Origin: Antarctobacter aquimaris | Lineage (GTDB): Bacteria; Pseudomonadota; Alphaproteobacteria; Rhodobacterales; Rhodobacteraceae | Reading direction: 5' to 3' | Assembly (NCBI RefSeq): GCF_900184945.1 | Contig: NZ_FXYF01000021.1 | Span: forward strand, 1 to 64,000 | Length of the DNA stretch: 64,000 nucleotides | Shown: positions 55,798-64,000 of the stretch, piece after piece | Numbering within the stretch: position 1 is the stretch's first letter | How the letters are laid out: each line of letters starts with the position of its first letter | Program-made: the position numbers and the translations under genes | The notes under the pieces: generated by a model | The model's input: only the letters and a program-made list of their open reading frames with translations | Database searches by the model: none | Told to the model about the DNA's origin: nothing

Positions 55798-57342
55798 TCA
55801 GGCCTCGGCCAGCCAGACCTTGTGGAAGTTGAGGTTGGAGCCGTTGGGGTGCACCACGGTGTCCAGCCCGATCACCCGGGGCTGCGCACCGATGGTGCCG
55901 TTGCGGAACCACAGGATCACGTCCAGCGTCTCGTCATGGACGACCTGCTGGACCTGCTTGTAGACCTCGGCGCGGGCGGCCGGATCGACGGTGACGCGGG
56001 CCTGCGCCGTCAGTTCGTCCACCCGGGCGTTCGAGATCTTGCGGTAGTTGAACGCGCCTTCGGTGTTCCAGAGCGAGTAGTAGAGGAAATCCGGCTCCCA
56101 CAGGGTGAAGAAGTTCATCATGGTGATCTGGAAATCCTTGTCGACCCAGCATTGCGACAGCCAGTCCGACCAGGTCAGCTGCACGATCGAGGCATCGACG
56201 CCGGCCATGCGGAACCATTCCAGCATGATCTGGGCGGACTCCACGTGGTAGGGATAGTTGGTCGTGACCTTGAACACGACCGACAGCTGACCCGGGCCGT
56301 AACCGGCCTCGGCCAGCAGCGCCTTGGCCTTTTCGATGTCCTGCGGGCGCTGGGTGAGCGCGGCGTTGTAGGACGCCGAGGTCGGGTAAGAGGGCGAGGC
56401 CGTGGTCTTGCCCTGGCCCCACAGCGCGCCTTCCAGCAGCACCTCCTTGTCGATCATGTAGTCGAAGGCTTCGCGCACCTTAGGGTTCTTGAACGGCTCG
56501 TAGTCGTGGTTGAAGTTCAGGAAGTCCCAGTTCAGCGGGAACCAAGCCACCACCTGCAGGTTCGGATCGGCCTCGATCTCGGCGACACGGTCGGCGGGGA
56601 CGTCGTTGATCATGTGCAACTCGCCGGTGCGCAGGCCGGTCAGGCGCACGGTGGGTTCGGTGATCTCGCGTGCGATGATCCGGTCCAGGTAGGCCGGGCC
56701 GCCCCAGTAGTCGTCGAACCGCTCAAGCTCGACCTCGTTGCCGAACTCGCGGCGCACGAACTTGAACGGGCCGCAGCCGGTGGGGGTGGTGCCCTGCACC
56801 TCGCCCGAGCCTTCGGGCATGATCACGCCGGCGCCGTTTTCGGCCAGGCGCGACAGGAAGGGCGCGTTGACCTTGTCCAGGGTGATCACCACGGTCAGGT
56901 CGTCGGGCGTTTCGATGCTGGCCACGTTGTTGAAGACCTCGAAGTTCACCGCCCCGGTCGCCGGATCGCGGCAGCGGTCGAAGGAGTATTTCACGTCCGC
57001 CGAGGTCATGGTCTTGCCATTGTGGAATATCACGCCGGGGCGCAGCCTGAAAGTGTAGACCAGCCCGTCCGCGCTTTGTTCAAAGCTCTCGGCGAGGCTC
57101 GGGATGACCTTAAGCTCCTTGTCCACGGTCACGATGGAATCGTGCACGTTCTGCAACACGCGCCCGGTCGAGGCGGTGCCGGTCTGGTGCATGTCGAGGT
57201 TCTGCGTGGTCTCGGAATGGCCCCAGATCAGCGTGCCGCCGGTGATCGGGTCGCCGTGCGAGGCGGCGAAAGCGGGCAGGGAATAGAGCAGCGTGCTCCC
57301 CATCAGGGCAGACGTGGTCTTCAGAAAGTCTCTGCGTTTCAT
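55798..57342 (-). CDS. Tat-exported ABC solute-binding protein, family 5
   Basis: This 514-residue periplasmic protein of the oligopeptide/nickel/amide type begins MKRRDFLKTT, a twin-arginine signal. The SBP_bac_5 features LIPSLAES-like VIPSLAESFEQSADGLVYTFRLRPGV (in pieces) and FHNGKTMTSADVKYSFD are present. The ligand is unknown; the surrounding amidases suggest an amide or short peptide. Confidence 0.93.
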   Translation of the reverse strand: MKRRDFLKTTSALMGSTLLYSLPAFAASHGDPITGGTLIWGHSETTQNLDMHQTGTASTGRVLQNVHDSIVTVDKELKVIPSLAESFEQSADGLVYTFRLRPGVIFHNGKTMTSADVKYSFDRCRDPATGAVNFEVFNNVASIETPDDLTVVITLDKVNAPFLSRLAENGAGVIMPEGSGEVQGTTPTGCGPFKFVRREFGNEVELERFDDYWGGPAYLDRIIAREITEPTVRLTGLRTGELHMINDVPADRVAEIEADPNLQVVAWFPLNWDFLNFNHDYEPFKNPKVREAFDYMIDKEVLLEGALWGQGKTTASPSYPTSASYNAALTQRPQDIEKAKALLAEAGYGPGQLSVVFKVTTNYPYHVESAQIMLEWFRMAGVDASIVQLTWSDWLSQCWVDKDFQITMMNFFTLWEPDFLYYSLWNTEGAFNYRKISNARVDELTAQARVTVDPAARAEVYKQVQQVVHDETLDVILWFRNGTIGAQPRVIGLDTVVHPNGSNLNFHKVWLAEA

Positions 57343-57393
57343 TGTCTTTGCTCCTTGTTGGTCTTCGGTTTCCAGGCGCGTTTCAGGCGCGTT

Positions 57394-59046
57394 TCAGGCG
57401 GGCAGGGCGGGGCGTTCGGCCGCCACCCCCAGGCTGGCCTCGAGCGCAAGCCCGAGGCGCAGGATCGTGCCTTCGTCGAACAGCCGGCCCCAGAGCGAGA
57501 TGCCTTGCGGCACGCGATGGGTCTGGCCGCCGCTGTCGGCCTCGCCGGTGGTCAGCTTTCCGGCCCCGAGCGAGGCCGGGCTGCGGGTGCCGAGCCGGTC
57601 GAAGCCGGCGCGCAGGTGCAGGCAGGGATGGCCGGTGAAATTCGACGCGATCAGCATCGGCCCGGTCATGAACGGGCCGATCAGCACGTCGATGTCCAGA
57701 AACAGCCCGTCGAGCGCCTGCATCACCAGGTAGCGCAGCCGGTCGAGCTGCACGTGATCCACCGCCGACAGGAACCGCGCCTTGCGAAAGGTGTTGGGCC
57801 AGGCGCCGTCGTCCTGCCAGGTCAGCGTGTCGTCGACATCGCTGAGGGTCAGGTGCTCGAAGGCCGCCGCGGCCTCGGCGTAGACCACGTTCATCAGGGC
57901 GCCGTAGGGCAGGTCGGGCAGCGCGACCTCGACCACCTCCAGCCCCAGGTCCTTTGCGGCGGCCAGCGCCGCGCGGTCGATGTCGGTGGCCCCTTCGCCA
58001 AAGGCCTCGGGCAGGTAGCCGATGCGCAGCCCGTCGATGCCGGCGGTCGCGTCGAAATGGAACGGCGCCTGGATCGTGCAGCGGTCATCCGCGTCCGCGC
58101 CGTTCAACGCCGCGAGCACCAGCGCGGTGTCCTCGACCCCCCGGCAGATCGGCCCGACCTTGTCGAGCGACCAGCACAGCGCCATGCCGCCCGCGCGGCT
58201 GATCCGGCCAAAGGTCGGCCGCAGGCCGGTGGTGCCGCAGCGCTGGCTGGGGGAGGTGATGGAGCCCAGCGTCTCGGTCCCGATGGCAAAGCCGCACAGC
58301 CCCGCCGCCGTGGCCGAGGCCGACCCCGCGCTGGACCCAGACGAGCCTTCGTCGAGGTTGAACGGGTTCCGCGTCACGCCGCCGTACCAGATGTCATTGT
58401 AGGCCAGCGCGCCCACCGTGGTCTTGCCCAGCAGCACCGCGCCCGCCTGTCGCAGCAGCGTGACGATGCGCGCGTCGCTGTCGGGCACCCGGTTCCGGTA
58501 GGGCTCGGCGCCCCAGCCTGTGGTGATGCCGCGGGTGTCGAACAGGTCCTTGAGACCGTAGGGAATGCCGTGCAGCGGCCCGAGCGATTTGCCTTGGGCG
58601 GTCAGCGCGTCCATCGCATCGGCCTCGGCCAAGGCCAGGTCCGGCGTCAGGGTGGCAAAGCAGAAGAGATGCGGGTTCAGCCGTTCGATCCGGTCAAGGT
58701 AGATCGCGGTCAGGCGGCGGCTGGTCAGCGCGCCCGAGGCGATCCAGGCGCCCAGCTCCGGCAATGTGGCAAAGGCGATGTCCTCGTCGCTGTCCGGCAG
58801 CGGCTTGTCGGGGCGGCTGGGGGTGATCCCGTCCTGCACCGGCATGACGAAGCCCGGCAGGCGCGGATCAAAGCGCGAGGCCATGGGGACGGTGTTGGGC
58901 AGGTCCACCGCCCGCCGGGCGATGGCCGAGGCGATCTGGCCTTCGAGGTTGTCCAGCATCTGCGCGCGTTCCCGCGCGGTGTATTCGAGGCCCATCAGGC
59001 GTTCGGCGCCCATGATGTCGGTTTCGGTGATCTTGATGTCAGCCAT
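57394..59046 (-). CDS. Amidase-signature family hydrolase
   Basis: This 550-residue Ser-cisSer-Lys hydrolase has the catalytic lysine at Lys166 in PYGLKDLFD, the signature GSSGSSAGSASA at 234-245 carrying the cis-Ser, and the nucleophile probably Ser262 in TLGSITSP. It is longer than GatA and has an extra N-terminal ~90 residues. It hydrolyses an amide in the cytosol; substrate unknown. Its start overlaps the stop of the GntR gene by 8 bases, so they are one operon. Confidence 0.9.
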   Translation of the reverse strand: MADIKITETDIMGAERLMGLEYTARERAQMLDNLEGQIASAIARRAVDLPNTVPMASRFDPRLPGFVMPVQDGITPSRPDKPLPDSDEDIAFATLPELGAWIASGALTSRRLTAIYLDRIERLNPHLFCFATLTPDLALAEADAMDALTAQGKSLGPLHGIPYGLKDLFDTRGITTGWGAEPYRNRVPDSDARIVTLLRQAGAVLLGKTTVGALAYNDIWYGGVTRNPFNLDEGSSGSSAGSASATAAGLCGFAIGTETLGSITSPSQRCGTTGLRPTFGRISRAGGMALCWSLDKVGPICRGVEDTALVLAALNGADADDRCTIQAPFHFDATAGIDGLRIGYLPEAFGEGATDIDRAALAAAKDLGLEVVEVALPDLPYGALMNVVYAEAAAAFEHLTLSDVDDTLTWQDDGAWPNTFRKARFLSAVDHVQLDRLRYLVMQALDGLFLDIDVLIGPFMTGPMLIASNFTGHPCLHLRAGFDRLGTRSPASLGAGKLTTGEADSGGQTHRVPQGISLWGRLFDEGTILRLGLALEASLGVAAERPALPA

Positions 59047-59788
59047 GGGCCGTTCCCTCCTCCCTGTTCTGATTGTCCGTCGCGGCCTGCGCGTCCGTCG
59101 CAGGGCGGTGTCCGAGGGCCGAGGACATCGCCTTGAACCGCGTTTCCAGGTGCAGCCGCATCGCGGCGCGGGCGGCCGCTGCGTCGCGCGCGGCGATCGC
59201 GTCGACCACGGCCAGGTGCTGCAACCGGGATTCGCGCAGCGACAGGTCCGAACGCGCCCGCGCCCGCAGCGCCTGCCACCTCGCGGAGCTGCGGCTGTTG
59301 TCCAGCATCGCGAAGGCCGCCTGAAGCGGCGCGTTGCGCGCCGCCTTGGCGATCAGCCGGTGCAGGGCCGAGTCCCACAATTCGATCATGTCATCCTCCT
59401 CGGAGCCGTACCTGTGCTGCGCCAGGACCCGCATCCGCGCGATTTCATCCGGTTCGGCCCGCATCGCGCAGAGCGCGGCCAGTTCCGGCTCGATGCACAG
59501 CCGCGCCTCCATGACCTCGATCGGCGCGACGGCGCGGTTGATCTCGGCCGCCAGCGCGGCAATGGGGGCTTCGGGCTGGCCGGCAAAGGTGCCCTTGCCC
59601 TGGTGACGCCAGATCAGCCCTTCGGCCTCGAGCGAGGAAAGCGCCTTGCGCACCACCCTGCGTCCGACCCCGGTCGCCTCGCACAGCGCGCGTTCGGTCG
59701 GCAGCCGCCCCCCGGGTCCCAGCTGACCGGAGTCCAGCAGGGCGATCACATGCGCTCTCACGTCGAAAACGGTCGGCTCCCGTGCCAT
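59039..59788 (-). CDS. GntR-family regulator with FCD domain, first gene of the amidase operon
   Basis: This 249-residue protein has a winged HTH (GGRLPTERALCEATGVGRRVVRKALSSLEAEGLIWRHQGKGTF in pieces) and an FCD domain with metal-binding residues (ELWDSALHRLIAKAA, RLQHLAVVDAI, AAMRLHLETRF). ATG 59788 was chosen over a frame extended through the leader. It is co-transcribed with the amidase operon, suggesting autoregulation by the imported amide. Confidence 0.9.
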   Translation of the reverse strand: MAREPTVFDVRAHVIALLDSGQLGPGGRLPTERALCEATGVGRRVVRKALSSLEAEGLIWRHQGKGTFAGQPEAPIAALAAEINRAVAPIEVMEARLCIEPELAALCAMRAEPDEIARMRVLAQHRYGSEEDDMIELWDSALHRLIAKAARNAPLQAAFAMLDNSRSSARWQALRARARSDLSLRESRLQHLAVVDAIAARDAAAARAAMRLHLETRFKAMSSALGHRPATDAQAATDNQNREEGTAHG

Positions 59789-60030
59789 CCGATTCTCTCC
59801 CCCCCCAGGCCGCGGCGGGTGCCGCGAACAAATCCAAGATTGGTTCACTTGAGCGCCTCTGCCAAGGATTTTCCATCCTGTCGGCCGCATGATCGCGGCA
59901 ATTCCGCTGATCCGCCCAAGGACCGGGCGCGGCGGTGCGACCTGAAAACGCCCCGAAACCCCGCGCGTCCTTGGCGCAAGACAGGGGCCTGTCGCCCCGT
60001 CGCCCTTGTCCGGACCGCATCCGCGCAAAC

Positions 60031-60058
60031 GAAAACGGGCGCCCCTGCGGGCGCCCGT
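60031..60058 (-). terminator. Intrinsic terminator of the GMC dehydrogenase operon
   Basis: ACGGGCGCCC and GGGCGCCCGT pair around CTGC. On the minus strand the stem is followed by TTTTCGTTT, 23 bp past the GMC stop. Confidence 0.85.
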
Positions 60059-60080
60059 CCTTGTCGTGTCCCAAGTGACC

Positions 60081-61652
60081 TCAGATGGTACCGGCGCTCA
60101 TCTCGCGGGCGATGTGATCCGCCTGCCGGATGGCCAGCGCCACGATGGTCAGCGTCGGGTTCTCGGCCGCGCCGGTGGTGAACTGCGAGCCGTCCGAGAC
60201 GAACAGGTTGGCGATGTCATGCGTCTGGCCCCACTTGTTCACCACGCCGTCCCGCGGATTCTCGGACATCCGGTTGGTGCCCAGGTTGTGGGTCGAGGGA
60301 TAGGGCGGGGTCGGGAACACCCGGGTCGCGCCGACCGCCTCGTAGACCGCCATGCCCTGCTTGTAGGCATGGGCGCGCATCGCCTTGTCGTTGGCGTGGT
60401 CGCTGAAGTGGACATTGGCCACCGGCAGGCCGAACTTGTCCTTGACGTCGTGGTTCAGCGTCACGCGGTTGGTTTCCTGCGGCATGTCCTCGCCCACGAT
60501 CCACATGCCGGCCATGTTCTCGTAGCTGTCCAGCGCCGAGGTGAACTCGCGGCCCCAGGCGCCCGGATCGAGGAAGGCCGCCATGAACGGGATGCCCAGG
60601 CTCAGCGTCTCCAGCTCGTACCCGCCGACAAAGCCGCGCGACGGATCGTGCCGCGCCTCGTCCTGGATGATGCCCGCCATGGTCGTGCCGCGCCACATCT
60701 TCACCGGCTTGTCGAAGGTGGCGTAGACCGATCCGGTCATGTGCCGCATGTAGTTGCGCCCGACCTGGCCCGAGCTGTTGGCCAGCCCGTCCGGGTACAT
60801 CGACGAGGCCGAGTTCAGCAGCAGGCGCGGGCTCTCGAACGAGTTGCCGGCGACGCAGACGATCCGCGCCTTCTGCATCTGGAGATTGCCGTCAGCGTCG
60901 AAGTATTCGACCCCCGTCACCTTGCCCGTGTCGTCGTGCAGGATGCGGGCCACATGGGCGCGCTCGCGCACTTCGAGGTTGCCGGTGTCCTCGCCCTGCG
61001 GGATGTCGGTGTAGGCCGACGACCACTTGGCGCCCCACTTGCAGCCCTGAAAGCAGAAGCCGGTCTGCTGGCAGGGGATCCGGTCGCCGTCGTCGCGGGT
61101 CTGGATCGCCATGCGGCCGGTGTGGACCTCCTTGTAGCCCAGCGCCAATGCGCCCTTTTCGAACACCTTGTAGTTGTTGTTGCCGGGCAGGCCGGGGCGA
61201 TTGCCGGTGCGGGTCACGCCCAGCTTCTCCTCGGCCTTGTCGTACCAGGGCGCCATTTCGGCGGCGTCGATCGGCCAGTCCAGCAGGTTCGCGCCCGTCA
61301 CCGGGCCGTAGGTCGTCGCGGCCTTCCACTCGTGCTCCTGGAACCGCAGCGAGGCGCCGGCCCAGTGGGTGGTGGTGCCGCCCACGGCCTTGACGATCCA
61401 GGCCGGCAGGCCGGAAAAGTCCTTGGCGACGCGCCAGTCGCCGGAGGTGGTGCGCGGGTCGGTCCAGGCCAGCTGGCCAAAGCTTTCCCATTCGTCGTTG
61501 ACGTAGTCCTCGGGCAGGTAGCGCCCGCCGGCCTCCAGCGCCACGACCGAAACGCCCTTCTGCGCCAGTTCGTTGGCCAGGACGCCACCGCCCGCGCCGG
61601 TGCCGATGATGACGACGACGCTGTCGTCGTTCAGATCAAAAGGTGCAGCCAT
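60081..61652 (-). CDS. GMC-family oxidoreductase, gluconate-2-dehydrogenase-like flavoprotein
   Basis: This 523-residue FAD dehydrogenase has the motif VVIIGTGAGGGVLANELAQKG (in pieces) at residues 13-32 and a C-terminal GMC_oxred_C domain ending with HNLGTNRMSENPRDGVVN and NLFVSDGSQFTTGAAENPTLTIVALAIR in pieces. The FCFQGCKWG cysteine segment is typical of gluconate 2-dehydrogenase-like large subunits. It oxidises a sugar, sugar acid or alcohol and passes electrons on, with the Tat-exported subunit 3 bringing it across the membrane. The usual cytochrome subunit is not adjacent. Confidence 0.9.
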   Translation of the reverse strand: MAAPFDLNDDSVVVIIGTGAGGGVLANELAQKGVSVVALEAGGRYLPEDYVNDEWESFGQLAWTDPRTTSGDWRVAKDFSGLPAWIVKAVGGTTTHWAGASLRFQEHEWKAATTYGPVTGANLLDWPIDAAEMAPWYDKAEEKLGVTRTGNRPGLPGNNNYKVFEKGALALGYKEVHTGRMAIQTRDDGDRIPCQQTGFCFQGCKWGAKWSSAYTDIPQGEDTGNLEVRERAHVARILHDDTGKVTGVEYFDADGNLQMQKARIVCVAGNSFESPRLLLNSASSMYPDGLANSSGQVGRNYMRHMTGSVYATFDKPVKMWRGTTMAGIIQDEARHDPSRGFVGGYELETLSLGIPFMAAFLDPGAWGREFTSALDSYENMAGMWIVGEDMPQETNRVTLNHDVKDKFGLPVANVHFSDHANDKAMRAHAYKQGMAVYEAVGATRVFPTPPYPSTHNLGTNRMSENPRDGVVNKWGQTHDIANLFVSDGSQFTTGAAENPTLTIVALAIRQADHIAREMSAGTI

Positions 61653-61676
61653 AGTCCTATCTCCTCCCTATGGCCT

Positions 61677-62201
61677 TCAGAGCCAGTTGATGTCGTCGAA
61701 ACCGCGGTCGATGTAGCCGCCCTGGCTGTAGCTTTCGCCCTCGTAGCCAAAGATCGGCCAGACCGCCTTCTGGTTGTAGAGGCCGGTCACCAGGCCGCCG
61801 CGGACCTGCTGGAAAAAGGCGCTGTCCTCCATGCCGCGCAGGATATCCACCCGGTCCCGCTCCCATCCGGTGTCGAGGTAGGAGCCAAAGCCCTTGCCCT
61901 GCGCCGCGGCGTCGAGCGCGGCGATGCCTGCGGTGATGCCCGCCGCCGCCTCGGGGCTGTCATAGCCCTTGACGGCGGCGACGTAGTTTTCGTCGGGGAT
62001 GCGGTCGTGCGGGTAGATGTCGCGCGCCATCTGCACCAGGGTCGCGAACACGCGCCCATCCAGATGCGCTGTCTCGTAGGCCCAGGCCGCGTCGGGTGCC
62101 GCGATGAACCCGGCCCCGGCGACAAAGGTCGCGCCGGCAGCGCTGGCGCGGGCCAGCAATTGCCGGCGTGTCAGGCCCCTCGGGCCGCTGTTGGTGGTCA
62201 T
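61677..62201 (-). CDS. Gluconate 2-dehydrogenase subunit 3-like protein (Tat signal)
   Basis: This 174-residue precursor has a twin-arginine motif in LTRRQLLARAS followed by a hydrophobic stretch and AAWA cleavage. The mature part matches gluconate_2-dh3 (ARDIYPHDRIPDENYVAAVK, FFQQVRGGLVTGLYNQKAVWPIFGYEGES in pieces). It likely carries the flavoprotein to the periplasm. ATG 62201 has GGAGGAGAG 4 nt upstream; the earlier ATG at 62228 has no such site. Confidence 0.88.
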   Translation of the reverse strand: MTTNSGPRGLTRRQLLARASAAGATFVAGAGFIAAPDAAWAYETAHLDGRVFATLVQMARDIYPHDRIPDENYVAAVKGYDSPEAAAGITAGIAALDAAAQGKGFGSYLDTGWERDRVDILRGMEDSAFFQQVRGGLVTGLYNQKAVWPIFGYEGESYSQGGYIDRGFDDINWL

Positions 62202-62224
62202 GGTCTCTCCTCCCATAGATGAAC

Positions 62225-62620
62225 TCACTTGAAGCGCCCCGCCCGTTCGAGCACTTCGATCTGGTAGCCGTCCGGATCGGCCACGAAGAAGAACCGCGCC
62301 AACAGCTGTCCGCCGGGCGCGAATTCCACAAGCTTGCGGGGGTTGAGGCCCTCGGCCTCGAAACGGGCGTGTTCGGCCTGTAGGTCGGCGACCGACACCG
62401 CGAGGTGGCCATAGCCGTCACCTAGGTCGTAGGGCTCGGTCCGGCCCTTGTTGATCGTCAGTTCAAGCTCGAACTCGGTTTCCGCGTTCGACATGTAGAC
62501 CAGCGTGAACTCGGGAAAGTCGAGCCGGTCGGCGACGGTCAGGCCGAACGCCTTTTCGTAGAATGCCACCGAGCGCGCCTCGTCCAGCACGCGGATCATG
62601 GAATGGATTTGCTTGGCCAC
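62225..62620 (-). CDS. Glyoxalase/VOC-family protein, lactoylglutathione-lyase-like
   Basis: This 131-residue protein has two beta-alpha-beta-beta-beta modules: IRVLDEARSVAFYEKAFGLTVADR, ELELTINKGRTEPYDLGDGYGHLAVSV and DPDGYQIEVLER. Metal-ligand candidates are His6, Glu52, His72 and Glu124, as in GloA. It would isomerise the glutathione-methylglyoxal adduct; the link with the dehydrogenase next door is positional only. It ends 23 bp before the subunit-3 gene. Confidence 0.85.
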   Translation of the reverse strand: MAKQIHSMIRVLDEARSVAFYEKAFGLTVADRLDFPEFTLVYMSNAETEFELELTINKGRTEPYDLGDGYGHLAVSVADLQAEHARFEAEGLNPRKLVEFAPGGQLLARFFFVADPDGYQIEVLERAGRFK

Positions 62621-62734
62621 CGGCCGCTCCTTCTGCCCTGCTTCGTACTCTGGACAAAGCTTGGCGGGTTGCGGCGGTGGCGGGGTAGTAGCTGGTTACT
62701 ACCCGCAGAGATTTTTCGTCGCTAGCCTTGGCGC

Positions 62735-63028
62735 CTATTCGGCAGCCAGTTGCATCGGCCGGCGTTCCGGGGTGATCTCGATGAATTTCAGGCAGGCGCA
62801 GCGCAGCAGGGAGGTAAAGTTGGTGGGCTCGCCGCGCAACTCCAGCACTTCGGAATGCAGCTTGGAAATGAAGGTTGGCGTGGTGACCCCTTCTCCCGCC
62901 GCGATCTCGTCGAGGATTTCCCAGAAAGCCCTTTCCAGGCGGATGCTGGTGCTCTGGCCATTGAGCCGCAGGCGGCGGGTCTCACCCGCATAGCGCTGCG
63001 GGTCCTGTCCGGCAAAGACTTGGCACAT
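62735..63028 (-). CDS. Ribbon-helix-helix domain protein
   Basis: In this 97-residue protein the central RHH_4-like part (RRLRLNGQSTSIRLERAFWEILDEIAAGEGVTTPTFISKL, in pieces) resembles the Arc/MetJ-type DNA-binding fold found widely in Rhizobiales and Rhodobacterales. The start at 63028 has GGAGGAGAG upstream and drops eight Arg-rich residues of the longer frame. It is divergent from the GntR gene at 63192. Confidence 0.78.
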   Translation of the reverse strand: MCQVFAGQDPQRYAGETRRLRLNGQSTSIRLERAFWEILDEIAAGEGVTTPTFISKLHSEVLELRGEPTNFTSLLRCACLKFIEITPERRPMQLAAE

Positions 63029-63092
63029 CGGGTCTCTCCTCCCCAGGCGCACATGGCCTTCGGTCGGGCCGGTACGCTGTTCCTGCTGCTGA

Positions 63093-63108
63093 ATTCCGTA
63101 TACGAAAT
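63093..63108. promoter_or_regulatory. Palindrome in the RHH/GntR divergent region, probable GntR operator
   Basis: ATTCCGTATACGAAAT is palindromic around GTATAC, with one mismatch. It lies 65 bp from the RHH gene and 84 bp from the GntR gene. It shares the GTATAC core with the site at 37809-37814. Confidence 0.55.
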
Positions 63109-63191
63109 CCGGAAAGCTGTCTATCTGTCCTTGGGTCGGTGCGCTGTCGCCCCGGGGGCGTGCAGCGGCAACGGATCACGAGAGAGGCGCC

Positions 63192-63839
63192 ATGGAGGCG
63201 ATCAAGCCACCGAAATCCCTGACGGATCAGACCTATGACATCCTTCTGGATGCGATCTGCACCGGCGAGCTGTCGCCCGGCGACCGGCTGAACCAGGACG
63301 AGATCGCGGGCCGCCTGAACGTCTCGCGCCAGCCGGTGAACAGCGCGATCTCGATTCTGCGCGCCAACGGCCTTGTCGAGGATACCGGGCGGCGCGGGGT
63401 CGTCGTGGCGCCGATCGACGCCGGCCTGTTCCGCCCGATCCTCGAATTCCGCCGCCTGGTGGACCCCTTTGCCGTGGAACTGGCCGTGCACCGCCGGCCC
63501 GACGACGCGCGCCAGCGCGCGGGCGCGATCCTTGACCGGGGTCGGGCGGCGGCGCGGGTCAACGATGTCGCGGCACTGGTCCAGGCCGATGTCGATTTCC
63601 ACGAAATGATCTACGCCTGGAGCGGCAACCCGGTGATCGAAATGTCGATGCGGGTCAACTGGCACCATATCCGGCGCTACATGGCCCTTGTCCTGCGCAC
63701 GCCGGGCGCCTCGATCCCGATCTGGGAGGAACACGCCTCAATCGTCGCCGCCCTGTTGTCCGGTGACGCGGAGCGGGCCCGGTGCCGGATGTCCGCCCAT
63801 CTGGACGTGGCGGACCAGCGGATGCTGGCAGCACTCTGA
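63192..63839 (+). CDS. GntR-family regulator with FCD domain
   Basis: This 215-residue protein has a winged HTH (GDRLNQDEIAGRLNVSRQPVNSAISILRANGLVED in pieces) and an FCD domain with VDFHEMIYAWSGN, EEHASIVAALLS and RMSAHLDVAD as metal-binding segments. It probably controls the divergent RHH-VOC-GMC genes via the palindrome at 63093-63108. The window ends 161 bases after its stop, with no further gene visible. Confidence 0.92.
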   Translation: MEAIKPPKSLTDQTYDILLDAICTGELSPGDRLNQDEIAGRLNVSRQPVNSAISILRANGLVEDTGRRGVVVAPIDAGLFRPILEFRRLVDPFAVELAVHRRPDDARQRAGAILDRGRAAARVNDVAALVQADVDFHEMIYAWSGNPVIEMSMRVNWHHIRRYMALVLRTPGASIPIWEEHASIVAALLSGDAERARCRMSAHLDVADQRMLAAL

Positions 63840-64000
63840 CCGCGCGGCCGGGCAGGGGGGCGGTGCGCGGCTTGCCGCCACCGCGATCCTCACCCCGCGT
63901 CATGGACCGCGCTCACCCATGCTGCGGGTGCACCTGCCCCTTGACGTTGCCTGCCCGGGGCGAAAGAACGGTCGGACGGCCCGCGTTCGCCCCCAGGAGG

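Noticed and set aside
55741-59136. Plus-strand frame of 1131 codons opposite the binding-protein and amidase genes
   Set aside because: Composition is typical of an antisense shadow and the minus-strand genes have clear family motifs.
60006-62222. Plus-strand frame of 738 codons opposite the GMC dehydrogenase genes
   Set aside because: Shadow of two well-recognised minus-strand genes.

Overview
The window looks like a piece of a Rhodobacterales (Roseobacter/Paracoccaceae-type alphaproteobacterium) chromosome. G+C is high, so nearly every real gene has long shadow frames on the opposite strand. Family-level markers agree: aa3-type coxA with an FnrL-like box upstream, DUF1127 paralogs, DUF2244, a UbiH-type hydroxylase, a TRAP transporter and several FCD-type GntR regulators. 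No plasmid or phage core genes were seen. Genus cannot be decided from the sequence alone.

Layout. (1) 1-21.5 kb is mostly core: an RTX protein cut by the left edge, ilvC with a divergent tandem Lrp pair, a class V aminotransferase, a UbiH-type hydroxylase, a HAD nucleotidase, a GntR regulator, an MshEN-glycosyltransferase fusion, carA, a GatB/YqeY protein, a DUF2244 pair, coxA, two duplicated DUF1127 genes with a possible CcsR-like RNA, lipB and tRNA-Leu(GAG). Five copies of a roughly 70-bp hairpin repeat sit at convergent gene ends in 5.7-13.2 kb. (2) 22.1-26.4 kb is an Mla/Pqi-type lipid transport operon (STAS-MlaE, MlaF, a long MlaD, a lipoprotein). (3) 27-31.6 kb is one 1555-residue DUF4011-helicase-nuclease protein, a candidate stand-alone defence gene. 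(4) 31.7-38.6 kb is a TRAP transporter operon with a rhamnonate-dehydratase-like enolase, a PdxA2-type dehydrogenase and a DHDPS/NAL-family aldolase, with a divergent GntR regulator and a clear palindrome between them.

(5) 38.7-49.8 kb is the most unusual part: twelve tightly packed genes on the minus strand, most of unknown family. The first encodes a protein with an Asp/Glu/Phe/Tyr low-complexity head, a cationic amphipathic middle and a Lys/Arg-rich tail. It is followed by an HEXXH metalloprotease, several orphan proteins, a DUF4438 protein, a trypsin-like serine protease, a SAM methyltransferase and, last, a LuxR-type HTH protein coupled to the methyltransferase. Only three or four of the twelve can be assigned a family by eye. 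It reads as one transcription unit and is my candidate for an undescribed system, perhaps a proteolytically processed, charge-masked effector. That function is inference.

(6) 50.2-59.8 kb is an amide/peptide uptake and hydrolysis operon: GntR, amidase, Tat-exported solute-binding protein, two permeases, fused ATPase, acetamidase/formamidase, Gfo/Idh oxidoreductase. (7) 60-63.8 kb holds a GMC dehydrogenase with its Tat-exported subunit 3, a glyoxalase-family protein, a ribbon-helix-helix protein and a divergent GntR regulator with its own palindrome.
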